Shown: piece by piece, positions 37,473 to 49,100 of the stretch | How the letters are laid out: each line of letters begins with the position of its first letter | How positions within the stretch are numbered: position 1 is the first letter of the stretch | Assembly (NCBI GenBank): GCA_947561715.1 | Contig: OX387200.1 | Span: 560,501-624,500, forward strand | Length of the DNA stretch: 64,000 nucleotides | Source of the DNA: Ascidia mentula | Taxonomy: Eukaryota > Chordata > Ascidiacea > Phlebobranchia > Ascidiidae | Direction: 5' to 3' | Made by a program: the position numbers and the translations under genes | Notes under the pieces: model-generated | The model's input: the letters and a program-made list of their open reading frames with translations, nothing else | What the model was told of the DNA's origin: nothing | Databases searched by the model: none

Positions 37473-40400
37473 TTATAACTTGGCAAGCAGGTCTTCTGAG
37501 TCTGCGTGTGCATCGCGGTCATCCTTGTTGTTGCATGGCAACTTGAGGGCGCTCTCGAGCCACTTTCGGCAATTCGCATAATCGCTCATTTCATAAAAAC
37601 ACTGTAATGGAAATGGTTTTTATTATACATGTTCATTTGAGTAATTTAATAATTGTTCTCTTCAAAGACAAAATGTCACTGGCATTAACAGTTTTGAGTG
37701 TTTGGTTTTGACATTTTTAAATTATGAAATTTGCTTCTGGAAGTTAAAAACATTCGTTGCTTGAAGAGTTTGAAATAAAAGTAATTGACAATTTTTTTGA
37801 CCAATAACTGAGCCCAATCACATTTCCACAAGAAAACATAAGCAACCTTGGCTATATAATACTGGTTGGACTTGTAAAACCCAGGTTGTATCCGTTCAGC
37901 TTTATCGAAAGATTCAAGAGCATCTTGTACAGTAGCAGTAGGTGGAGTAGCGAACAAGGTGGCAGCTAATTTGCGCTCAATCCACGTCAACATGTAAACA
38001 CCTGAACAAATAACATTATAACTAGAAATTACGTTCTATCCAACTTTATGAATCTAAAAGCAACATAGCCAATAATAGTTTTGAGCTGCAGACAGGGCCA
38101 CTTCGATTTAAGATGTCTCAACAGGGCAGCTTTGGTGTAAGTTGTAACATCTTGTAAGCTAAATATCCAAGCCAGACTTCAGCAGTCTTCGTGAGCCACA
38201 CCAAGGCTGCACTGATGTAATCTATTAGGTTGAAACTATGGCCCTGTCTGCAGTCCATTATAAGAAATATACCATCCGTACATAACAATATATCAACAAC
38301 AATTTGTAGCATTTGAACTTTCAAGGATGCCCAGTCACGTTTTAGCAAGTTGCACTTATTTATGGCAACAGTAATAGACCATGACCATAATGAACTGCTG
38401 ATGATTTTGCTCCTCACCCCAACACCATCTCCCTTTCATAAAGTGCAGTGTAGGATCATCTGGGCACAACTCAAGTGCTCTGTCAATGTGTTCTTTCAAC
38501 TCATAACCGATTTCAATCTTTTCTTTGGTTCCCACAAAATCTGTGTTAGCTCCTAAACTAATCACATACCTGAGAACAAAGTCGGTCATCACAATGTTTG
38601 CTTACATGAAAAGGGTATTTACTGGTAAAAGTGAAAAAACAATTAACAAATATTTTGTTCGACCATTAGCGATAATTTTTAAACTTTATTTTTGGAATTA
38701 ATTTTAAAGAATATTGATAACATTACACTGTGGGAATCACAAAAATGTATTTACACAAAATTTGATGTTAATAGAATGATTTCCCCAGCCTAAGATAAGT
38801 TTAGGTCTGGCACTCAATGGGTTTATGCAAAGAATATGAAATAAAGTGCCAGAGCTTTCTTGCAATCATTAGAATTTGTTATGTTTTAAACCCCAGTAGA
38901 AATCCCATGATATAAGTAATGTTACTTCTATATTAACCACAAGTATGAAACACATTACATAAAGTTAATGAGTTGCCCAGACATCAAAAGTTGACCTTAA
39001 TCTTATCTCCTATGTCAGCTGGCTACAAAGGTTATGACACTTTGAGCAGCCCTTGATCCTTTGTGAATGATAAACAAACTATTTTACACAACAACAACGA
39101 ATTCTACTTACTAACCGCACCTCTGACATGAATTTTTTAATCAAATATTTACAGTAGCTAACTCACCATTTATGAACGTCAGCTGATTCTTCACAAAGTT
39201 CAAGTGCTTGCTTTGCATACTCCACTGCAGTAGTGGCATGAAGACAACGTTCGTCGTATGCTGTCCTGACATCGTAAGCTCCAACATGGGAGCGACTCAA
39301 TCGCCAAAGTAGTTGCCAAGAATTTTTATGCTGTAACAAAAAGTTGGGATAAAAACGGATGCACAGAATATCTTGAATCAAGTTTAGTTGACAATAAAAT
39401 CCCACAAAAGTTTACAATGCACATTAATACAATTAATACAAACTTTATTGTATAAACAAATAAAGATGCAGACCTTTCAAAAAACTATGTTTTCTTGCAA
39501 ATATATTAAAATCCACAACAAAAAGTAGACTAATACTAACTGTAAGTGTAGACACATAAAAAATAATGGTTTTTACATTAACATTCATTTCATTATCCTG
39601 AAGTATCCTCATTGCTTCTTCTTGATCTTCCTCTGTTCCTTCACTGAGATAATCAACCTTCACACAAATTGCATCAAGCTCTTCTTTGGAACCAGGGGCT
39701 GGTTGGTTAGAATTTGCATCAACGTTGTTTTCCAAATGATCCAAAGCAATGCTGGAAATCAAACCAAGTTTTCAAGCAAAGTTAGGAATTATGATTCCAA
39801 ATGCTAACATGCTCCAGATTAAATAATTTAAACAGATTGTTTCAAGATTGTTTATCTTGGTTCTATGACCAAGTATATTCACATCTATATATCAAACTGT
39901 AATTGTGAAAACAAGATTAAACACTATTTTAAATTTTTCAAAACCTTATGAAACCCAAATGCAAGGAATTTCTGTGGTTGGCAGTATTAGTAACATTTGA
40001 AAAACACCTAATTGGACATACTCAAAATCCCCATCGGAAAGATCGTCATCGTCATAGTCACTGTAGGCTGTTTGATAACTTCCAGTTGTCCTAGTTGATG
40101 CAACCGAACGTGTTGTGTGTGTTGATCTGCTTCGACGTACTCTGTGGCACCAACATAACATGAAGTACTCCTATCAAACTACATTTTCAGTTCTGCATGA
40201 AATAACCTTTTTGAATCAACCAGCCCTTGTATTCCACCAAGTTCTTTGCGGAGCTCTGTTACAGCATTTGACAGATTGTTTTTAAGCGCCACAATTTCCT
40301 GTTTCAACTCCTGGATTTGTCGCAACAATTCCTCGTCAGTTTGTCTGGCTGTTGGACGAGTTAAATGCCAGTAGCTGCACAAAAATAAGTGTTCACTCTA

Positions 40401-41034
40401 TCTTATCACATATATACTTTATATGTATGTATATAAATATTTTAAATAATCATACCTCAATTCGAAGTGAAAAGGTAACATTCAATACAAACTGATACTA
40501 TTAACAGACAAGCCCTACCATGCGCAAAAGAGCCATAATAGTCAATGAGAGCTGCAGACAGGTGAACACACTGTTTTGAACTGTAAGGTCTCATCAGTGC
40601 AGCTGGTGACCGTGGCGCATGCTACCTGGTAGACTAGCAGGCATACCAAGTTGGTATATACCTAGTTTGGTACCCAACATATCGACGATTGACCGAAAGG
40701 TGCCACAAAGTGGAAATCTGTGTGCCTGCTAATCTACCAGGTAGCACAGTGCCACATCAACAGCTGCACTGATGAGACGTTACAGGTTAAAACCATTATG
40801 GCTCTTTTGCGCATATAATATGATTTGGGTGAAAGCCGAACCGATAGCGCTATTCGATCTCCAACCCTAATATAAGTATATTTCCCAACAAGACAGTTTA
40901 AATGCAGGTAATAACTTGTAACAAACTTACCGTATCACTGCACATGTTGCCACACCACCTCCTACAAAAACAGTTAATCCAATCCCGATGTACTTCAAAG
41001 TGCTCCGATCTGATAAGCTCATAATAGAAGACAT
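37473..41034 (-). CDS. RMDN3: Regulator of microtubule dynamics protein 3 (PTPIP51-like)
   Basis: Eight coding exons on the minus strand: 41034-40931, 40374-40207, 40141-40022, 39751-39577, 39330-39167, 38569-38418, 38001-37847 and 37601-37473; 388 aa, phases consistent. Residues about 15-34 form an N-terminal membrane segment, 45-85 a coiled coil, 112-118 (SYQTAYS, followed by an acidic run) a possible phospho-FFAT motif, and about 190-385 TPR-type helices. Diagnostic matches to human RMDN3 are ESADVHKWY, GRWCW, ATVQDALESF and IQPGF. Human RMDN3 sits in the outer mitochondrial membrane and binds ER VAP proteins, making contact sites for lipid and calcium exchange. It lies downstream of YEATS4 on the same strand, 291 bp away. 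RMDN1/2 are less likely because of the anchor and acidic insert. Confidence 0.92.
38086..38253. repeat. Foldback (hairpin) element in an RMDN3 intron
   Basis: CTGCAGACAGGGCCA (38086-38100) is the exact reverse complement of 38239-38253. Inside, GCAGCTTTGGTGT (38126-38138) pairs with 38198-38210 with one mismatch. The arms are about 55 bases and imperfect, the loop about 60. It shares the CTGCACTGATG core with two other sites in the window (40520-40814 and 46049-46108). Confidence 0.7.
40520..40814. repeat. Foldback (hairpin) element in the first RMDN3 intron
   Basis: The outer 20 bases, 40520-40539, are the perfect reverse complement of 40795-40814. A second perfect pair of 16 bases is 40590-40605 with 40761-40776 (CAGCTGCACTGATGAG). 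A third arm pair around CTACCTGGTAGA lies further in. The result is a long hairpin of about 295 bp, typical of a foldback MITE; no transposase is present. Confidence 0.75.
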
Positions 41035-41325
41035 TGTGACACATAAACTTAAAGGAAAAGAACGGTTCCTATTTATACATGTTTCTGCCTAGTTGAATAA
41101 CTAGATGCAGTGCTTACCTGTATGACAAAAAGCAGATTAATCTAAAAAATGTAGCAGTGCAGAAATAACTCATGCAGTTCTTAAAAAAAAAAAAAAAAAA
41201 ATTGGCCATTTTCTGCACAATCAGAAATAAAGGTGCAATTTTAGCATGTTTTAACATCAGTTTAGCACACAAAGGCAGTAAAGATTACCAATGACAAAGA
41301 TTTAACTAAATCACATAAGAAAATT
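41035..41325 (-). other. Short spacer between YEATS4 and RMDN3
   Basis: 291 bp between the YEATS4 stop and the RMDN3 start. I find no AATAAA on the minus strand here. A T-run (an A-run of about 18 on the plus strand, near 41180) and a pyrimidine stretch ending in CAG near 41119 could be a splice or trans-splice acceptor for the downstream message. Confidence 0.4.
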
Positions 41326-42015
41326 TCAGGTCATTTCAGAATTGTCTTGTTCTTGTTCAAGTTTCTTAATTTCCTCCCGAAAACTTTTGATGTTGTCCCT
41401 GCTTTGCTTCAATCTTTCTTTAAGGTCCTTTATTTCCAACTGAATCTTCTGTTTTGCGCTCGTAAGTTGCTTGATAGTTTGCTGTTCCTTCTCATCAAAG
41501 TCTGTCTCATGCTTGTGTGCTCCAAGAGTAAGTTGTCGACAGCTTGTCAAGAGGGAATGCATCATTACAGAGGGGTCTTGGAAAATCATTTCATCATAGT
41601 TTTCCGATACAACAGTTTTCTTGCTCAATAGCAAGGTGCTTTCAGTTTGAAAAAGCCGCAATGGATGATATATAGTTAGTGGCCTTTCACCAGTATCATG
41701 AAAAAATATTTTGATGACAACATCAAACTGACCCCAACCTGTTTCTGTGACCTCATAAGGAGGCTTTGTGACGACACGCAAAGGGTTTGCGTAGCTTTCG
41801 TGCAGTTTAAACTGAATTTTCTTCACATACACAGAGATGTCCTCATTGTGGTACGGTTTTAAATAGACCGTCCATGAATGCGTATGGCCGTCTTCTTCAC
41901 GCTTTTTACCGAAATAGCGAGCTGAATTTCCATAAACAATCGGTTTTACGATGCATATTCCTTTCATGCGACCCCCGCTCTCTGTCACAAATTCGCCACC
42001 AGTATTTCTATTCAT
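41326..42015 (-). CDS. YEATS4: YEATS domain-containing protein 4 (GAS41), intronless
   Basis: A single exon of 229 aa (human protein 227). The YEATS domain runs from about residue 10 to 140, with [41 protein letters not shown] and ETGWG, almost as in human. The C-terminal third (about 165-229) is a charged coiled coil. The protein reads acetylated or crotonylated histone tails and belongs to the TIP60/p400 and SRCAP complexes that deposit H2A.Z. The frame stays open 38 codons upstream, to 42129, but that extension matches nothing in the family. I chose the ATG of MNRNTGG at 42015 because it gives the family length. The gene may be co-transcribed with RMDN3. Confidence 0.95.
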   Translation of the reverse strand: MNRNTGGEFVTESGGRMKGICIVKPIVYGNSARYFGKKREEDGHTHSWTVYLKPYHNEDISVYVKKIQFKLHESYANPLRVVTKPPYEVTETGWGQFDVVIKIFFHDTGERPLTIYHPLRLFQTESTLLLSKKTVVSENYDEMIFQDPSVMMHSLLTSCRQLTLGAHKHETDFDEKEQQTIKQLTSAKQKIQLEIKDLKERLKQSRDNIKSFREEIKKLEQEQDNSEMT

Positions 42016-42284
42016 GGTGTTGTCGTAAACTTCTTCACAACAAACGTGCAAAACCACAAACCTTTGAAACTTACCGGCGTTTTGGAAGCGATTTCTATTG
42101 TACAAAACACGAAAATAATAGTTAAACATTTTTGTCTGTTTTGTATTTTGTATTATTACAATCGTTGTTAATGGCCCAACGATTTCATAATTGTTATTGT
42201 GCTAGTAAAATACTCCTCAAATAAGTAGTATTTTTTGTTTTACTTTATTCCGCTTGTTGAATTCACGCAAGAACGCACACGACA

Positions 42285-42296
42285 TGCGCATGCGCA
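42285..42296. promoter_or_regulatory. NRF1-type palindrome upstream of YEATS4
   Basis: TGCGCATGCGCA is the full dyad recognised by NRF1, common in promoters of housekeeping genes. It lies 270 bp before the chosen YEATS4 start, in GC-richer sequence than its surroundings, so it probably marks the promoter. Confidence 0.55.
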
Positions 42297-45200
42297 GAGT
42301 GGTAGCAGATAACACGTTTTTCGAAGTCGGTGTATGTAATTGTTGTTTTTTTGGGGGTTGTTTACCGGCATACTTATACATAAGAAAGAGGTAAAACCAA
42401 AGAAAATTTGTTCCGAAATGACTTTTGTTCTAACAATTTTCCCGACAAGTCATTTTCATCATATAAATGTTTCAAACGACTCCAGTGTCAAACAGTCACA
42501 ACGTACGACGGTTCCAAAGGGCCAATAAACGTTTGCGCGAGAATTCAAAAAGTTATGATTAACATAAACATGTTTTTTCCCCAATGCTTCTCAGGTTTTG
42601 TCAGTCATTATATGAACAACAACGTGACAAACACCTGGGCCTTGGCAGGTTTTTTCATTTTATTAAACCAATGACATTACTGTAGAAATTGTCAAAGTGG
42701 AAAAGCAGCCTTTACTATAGAATTGGATAAAGATTATTCTGACAATTTACAGCAATCGTAGCACATATGATGTGGACGAAAACTGTGCAAGTTACCTTAC
42801 AATATGATCAGTTTGTTTTGTGTTTTTACTAGTTGGAGTCTAGGTATAAGATGTGATTTAGAAGCCGTTTTTGTGTGTTATTGCAATTTTGTGCTGTGTT
42901 GATATATCCTTTTGTGTTGAAATGTGGTGATTTCATGCAAAGACCAAGTATTTTCAAGATATGGTTTGGCTGAGGAAATGGATGTGTGGAGAGAAGTTCA
43001 AAAACATGATCCCAGTAGTTGATGCTACCTTTCCTGTAACAAGTAAGTCCACAAATGTAAAGAAAATAACTAATACACATTACTAATGCTTATAAGATTG
43101 CTGTCAATACACAGTACACAGATAGGATAAAATGGCTCAGGTCAAGCATTGGTTGTCATAACAACCACAAATTGGACTGACCAACCTTGAAAACAGCGGC
43201 TTTAAATGACAAGATGAAAATGTCAGGCGTTTCAATGTTAACATGACCATTTAATTTCCATTGGTACAATGATATCTGTATATCTCATTAAATACAAAAT
43301 TTGTTGGTAACTTCTATGTATGATGCCTAAATTCCACTTGAATGTGAACTATTCTGTTTTTATTGTCAGTAATGCTTAAGAATATTTATTCCCCATTTTA
43401 TTGTGCTGCAAACTATTCTTAGGATTTCATGTTTAATAAATTCTGTGTTATAATCAAATAGAAAGCTAACAGCTCCATATAAATTAAAAGAACAAATGAG
43501 TTTTGTGCAAAATTATTGGAAATAACTTTCAGAATTTGAAGGTGTATTGCAGGGGTGGCCAATACAGGGCTCAAATGCAAAATTTAGCGCACCGATGGAT
43601 TTGAATGGCACATTGGCTCAACATCTTAGAAAATATTATTACTTACATTTCTATGTGTTGTTATTATTTTCATGTTGGTTTTGATCCAACAATGTTAAAT
43701 CAAACTTTTTTTTCTGTCCCTTACAAAACGACCTTATAATTACCATTTGCATATTAATATTTCTATAAAATCATCCTACAGGGACGTGGTGTAGCAGATA
43801 ACCAGATACTGAAAACAACCATGGCAACGTATGACCGTTTGAGTTGTACACCCTTTATGCAGTGGCCGGCCTGGAACATTTATGTAATGCGGTGATTATA
43901 GAGCCAAATGCAAGTGAAAACGTGATAGCTTTGGTTTACACATATATGGTTAAATATCCTTTGTAATACGTAATATGTTGCACAATTGGTAAATACATTT
44001 TCTACATTGAAGGTTTAAGGAGACAGCGCGTGGCCTTTTGCGCTGTAGGGCGGTGGAGAGGCAGCAGAAGATAACCGCTCTATTTCAGTACAGTCGGGTT
44101 TCATGTCTTGATGAAAAAGATAGTTTTGAATGTTGTAACGAAATACGTTTCTTCCAAGATAAATATATATTATTCACACTGATGCTGATCGTCAATCAGT
44201 CTTTGTGGGCAATTTTGGATACGTTGTTTCCATTCACACTTATCTCAATGAACACGAACCAATCTGAAGCAACATTTGTTTTGCAGGTGTGGAAAGTTAC
44301 AAGGAGGTGGTTTTCAACACCGCAGACAATTCTGGGGTACTTCGGACAAGCAAAAATTATGGTTAGCTCTGGATCTGCTTCTGGTTTAAATTTGCAGGTC
44401 AGTCGGTTTTTGATTGAGAAAGTATTTATGAATGCAGTTCATACGTTTCCGTTGCTGCTCTGTTCACTGGGTTTGCTTGAAATGTTCGGTAAATTGTTCA
44501 TTCATTGTGTCGACAAGTTACAACACCCCTGAGGCCTGTTTGTCGTTGTTGTTTTTTTTTCTGTCTTGTGGTTAAATTTATTTGTGACTCGTGTTTGCAA
44601 GGCAAAATCAACATTATGACAAATCCTCATTCCAGGATCTGCACTGACGCGTAACTATCCTTCCCTCTTGCCACAAGACGCGCGATGTACGCCCAGTATC
44701 GACTCTTAATCGCTTGTTAAGTGTTTGTTTTGCGTCACGAGGCTCCACACCTGCTGTCAAAAGCAATTTATTAACTTGTTGAAATCTCTTAAGCAAGAAC
44801 CTTCGCGTGCACACCGTTGTTACGTCATATACAGGATACACACACACACCTCTACGACCTCATCCTTTACCGCAGGAGGCCTTTGTCAACACAAGAACGC
44901 ATTCGCGCTCATCGCGACCCTTGCAGCTATCGAGTTTAAATACCGATGTTACGACGACGTTTTAACGAGCTGATAGCTTGGTACGGGAGCCTGGCATGCA
45001 TTGAACACTTATTTATCCTCTCTTGCAAGTTGTGAGAGCCATGAAAGAGTCAAAGGTTGAAACTTCAAACATTATTTGCGCTGCTCGACGGTTCAGGGGG
45101 AAAGACTTTTGCAAGGACGAGGTTTATCGCTCTTTCGTGGGACGCACTCGCATAATTGGCCAATAAACCTATCCCCTGCATGAGGCACCGGTTTTACTGC

Positions 45201-45493
45201 TACCCTTTCTTTTCTTTGGACCTGGACCTAAATTGCGCAACTTAATACTTTTTTAGGAAACTGACTTCACAACGCAAAGTTGACTCAAAATTTAAAGCCA
45301 AGGATCTTTCTACTAAGTTGGTCATCAATGAATTAGAATTTCCGTCAAATTTTCATCCACTTAAAACATGCACAGATCTGTGCGAATGTACAAACACCTG
45401 GGCCTGATGGTTTGATCAAACCATGCTTAAATAATTTTATTGTCTGTTTTTGTGGCAGTTTTTCTTTCTTGTTTACAATTACATATTTCCGGG

Positions 45494-45598
45494 GGGTCAA
45501 GGTTTAAACAGTGCTAAGGAATCAGCCCGTCACAAAATGTGCATCAGAAACTGTAGAAGTTAAAAGCAAGAGACTGGTTTGGGTCAAGGTTTAAACAG
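45494..45598 (+). repeat. Pair of 18-bp direct repeats
   Basis: GGGTCAAGGTTTAAACAG occurs at 45494-45511 and again at 45581-45598, 87 bp apart, with no similarity between the flanking sequences. TCAAGG is also the core of monomeric nuclear-receptor sites, so a paired binding site is possible. Confidence 0.4.
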
Positions 45599-46048
45599 AA
45601 AAACCCAGGGGCGACTTCCTAAATTTTTCTTCTCAATCAAACGAGGGTTTGCTATGAACCATGCAAATGTTTGTCCGACCCACTTCAATCATTCTCAAAC
45701 GCTTCTGGTTCCTGCTCAAGGTCCATCACCTGTTTACCCCAACCTCTCTTAATTACTTGTTGCGTCACAAAGATCAGCCGAAACAAGTTGAACTTTGATT
45801 CGTAAGTGTCTGCTGGCATGTTTTCAAGAACTTCTGACATTGATTGATTTTTTGAGATGATTGTGGCGCTAAAGTGCTGTATACCCGAAGTAAGTCACCT
45901 TTTAATTTAGATAAGTGGCCTGCAACAATCTATGCAAGTTTATCCACCCATAAATGAAAAATTTAACGATGCTTTGATAGAAAGGACGCAAAACACAAAT
46001 GAAACCAACTTATTTAATGTTTTGGTGTATGTTAAACTATATGAAGAG

Positions 46049-46108
46049 TCACACCAAGCTGCACTGATGATACTATGTAGGTCGAAACAGTGGCCATCTG
46101 TATGCAGC
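46049..46108. repeat. Half copy of the foldback element
   Basis: CACACCAAGCTGCACTGATG and the following bases up to CTGTATGCAGC match the right arm of the RMDN3-intron element (38197-38253). The left arm is absent, so this copy cannot fold into the long hairpin. Confidence 0.5.
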
Positions 46109-49100
46109 TCACAGAAATGATATGCATGTTGTAAGTCACCCCACTGCGCAGTTTGGTCGCTAGATTTACGATTGACGCAAATCCGTAGTTAAAGTGTCGT
46201 TCCCCTGCATGCTTTCTTTGCAATGCAGAGTGCTCAGGTCGCCAACCTGAAGTACTGGGCGCCTCCAGGATGTTGGAGTTAACCACACCTGTGCAACACA
46301 GTGCCTGCCACCGCCCCTCCTTCCACTTTGGCCAACACAACGAAGGTACAAATGCATGGGTTCCGATATACCTCACCGCTTACTCTGCAAACATGCGACA
46401 GGTCTTAAAGCGCCAGCCATGCACGGCTCGGCAAACTTGTAAATCAGTTTGAATGGAGGTTTGCAAGCACCGTGGTGTAATCGGTCACTGCACTTTTAGT
46501 GTTTTCCTTCTTTTGTGTTCCAACTCAATTAGTCCCCCCGCAACAAAAGACCCTTAAACTTTTCGATTTTATAGTTCTGCACTTTGTTGTAAATCTGACT
46601 GCATGAGAAACCTTAAGTGTTCGGTACACATAAGGTGATGGATCTCACCGACACCGATGCAACTTTAACTCTCAATCGGTTCCAATAAGAGTCAGTCCAT
46701 TAAAATGCCGTTGCGTCCTTATTTGGGATAAGTGATTTTTCCAAATAACTCTACGCATGTGTTTGGATGTCTGAACAAAGAACTTACTCGTGTTCTGTTA
46801 CTTTCCTGAATTGCTACCATGGAAACGTACATGCAATTCAACTTCCTTGCAAGTAAAATTTCAAGCTGCGCCTGCTGACTTGCCGTGGTTCAAAATATCT
46901 ATTATTGAAAAAAAATCCGCTCGGTTCGTCAAGTTCGTGTCGAAGGAAGTTAACCTTGGTGGTGGGCGAAGTATTTTGTATTGTTTAGCCTGCTTTAATT
47001 AATACAATTCTTTAACAAAGTTTGTATTTTTTGGGTTCAACGCCAGCGAAACGTTCAAAATTCTCATACCTTTAATTCAGGGGTTAACAGATTCTGTTGT
47101 AAGAGGGCGAACCCTTCACCCAAACCATAAGATGTTAAACCAACAGTTTGTGGTTGGTGTTTGTCTAGCAACACGACTATCCTACTTGTAGCAGGAACAT
47201 GCATGGAACTTTAAGTAAGGGAACGACGACTGCTTGTGGCAACAGAGTCATAACGACGTGGGTCGGTACGAGAACCCACCCCTCTTCAACCAACACTGCT
47301 GTTGATTCAAAACGTGTTCCTTCGTACTTCCCGTTCAACTCATCTTTATTGTTAGTTTTCCGATATTTGAAACTGCAGATGTTCATTTGTCTCTTCTCAC
47401 TGTTGAATGACGTCATAGTTAACTCGAGTACAGATTTGTTTTCCGATACAGAAAGTTCGTCTCAATGTGATGGAACGCACTGAACCAAATTGAGGTTAAA
47501 CTAATGCAGGTGTCAAAGTTTTGCAAAACTGCACATCCCTATCAATATCTGCTTGATTCTGTCCGATGCATTATTGTAGGTTATTTCGACATTATCTTCA
47601 GGTCAATAGATCTTCTTCGAACTATGCGGTATCGTGAGACAAGGAACGGAAACGTAAGTTGGCAGAGCGTTTGTTTCGCTGTTGAGCATCTTAAATGCCG
47701 TCTCTCAAACCAGCGCCGCGTCAAGACTGGAAATCGTTTAGTCGCCGAACAAAGCGGATCGTTGCATTGTTGTCCTACACATCCTACAGTCATCCTATGT
47801 CTTTTGCAGACGTATAGCAGTGTACAGATGTCAACGTGGCATAACTGCAAGGGCGCTGGGGATTGCATGCATTTTATTTTACTCGCAGAAAGTTAAGTTT
47901 TTGCTTCAGGTACCAAGCCGTTAGCTCTGCTCCTGTGAGTACATATGTTGCATTAGGTCCGAACAGCCTTAACTGTGTCTGTGTGAGTTATTGTATATGA
48001 CCGGCAGAAAGTTCAGAGATGTACACTGGTGAGTGTTCTCTGTTGTGACATTTTCTGGTCATCGAGATCGAATGATTGATTTTACCGCAAAGTTGTGATC
48101 CCTACACAATGGTTAGTTACAACCTAGCTTACACCTTACTTTGCCACTGGACTAGCAACAGCTTATTTGTTACATAAAGATTTATATGCAAAACATGTTT
48201 AAATTCTATTCTGTGCAAAAAGAAGGTTTAATTCTCCATGTCTATAGAAGTGTGTTGGCCACAAGTTGTGGACCCAGCACAGCTTGTTACACGAACTTGG
48301 TATAGCTAAAACAATGCGGTTTGTTGGTAATCTTTGTAGCAACCATGGCCTGAATATAAGCATCAATGACATGCCGTTGTGGTGCTTGAGCGGCAAGACC
48401 TCGTAACTCTTGTGCGCTTTCGCAAGATTTTTAATCCGCCGAGTTCTTCGCGTGTTGCTCGAGACGTCTCCGCCGTCGTGGCTCGATAAACAAAAGCACC
48501 TGCGCTTATTTCTACACGGGAATTTTAGCGTGGGCGAAGAGAAGCGGAGGCAGTAGATCTCTACTGTGGATGAAGATTGCTCAGGAAGCTGTAACAAACA
48601 CTATGTTGACAGCACGGAGAAAGCTGTGTTAGTGAAGTGATCAACAGTTAGTTTGTACAGGCAACAGTTGACCAGACGTTTTTTCTCGTCTTTAGGGCGG
48701 CCGTGCAGGGACATGCTTGGGGTTTGTCACATTTGCTTCCTAACATGTTCAATCACTGTTGTTTGCGTTGGCGGATTTATAGCGATACCAGTGAATATTT
48801 GTACACAAGCGGTTATTTGACTGCGAACTTTGCCACAACATTACGTGGTATTCGGTTAAACAGTTACAAGGAAATTGTAAATTCGAAGCAAGCGCGAGCT
48901 CCGTTCCAAGGCGAACTTTTCGCGTGTTGACTATTATAAAAAGTACGTTTGTAGATATGTGGACTTGCCAGAAGTCAGGGTTTTGTCACGTGGTGCAGAA
49001 TAGTTGAGCATTTTTAGTGGATTTTTCAGTTAAACAATGCGGGGCAGAGAACACGCGCGCCGCACTCGCAATATTTTGCATAAAACCTTTGAACAGCACG

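Noticed and set aside
42016-42129. N-terminal extension of YEATS4
   Set aside because: The extra 38 codons ([12 protein letters not shown]...) match nothing in the family, while the ATG at 42015 gives the usual protein length.
43549-43620. CAGGGGTGGCCAA, like a hAT transposon end
   Set aside because: I found no matching inverted end or target duplication in the following sequence.
44038-44532. 164-codon open frame on the plus strand
   Set aside because: No family motif, no splice context, and composition like the surrounding AT-rich DNA.
42630-45413. ACAAACACCTGGGCCT-type word repeated about 2.8 kb apart
   Set aside because: A 15-16 base match in 64 kb can arise by chance and the flanks are unrelated.
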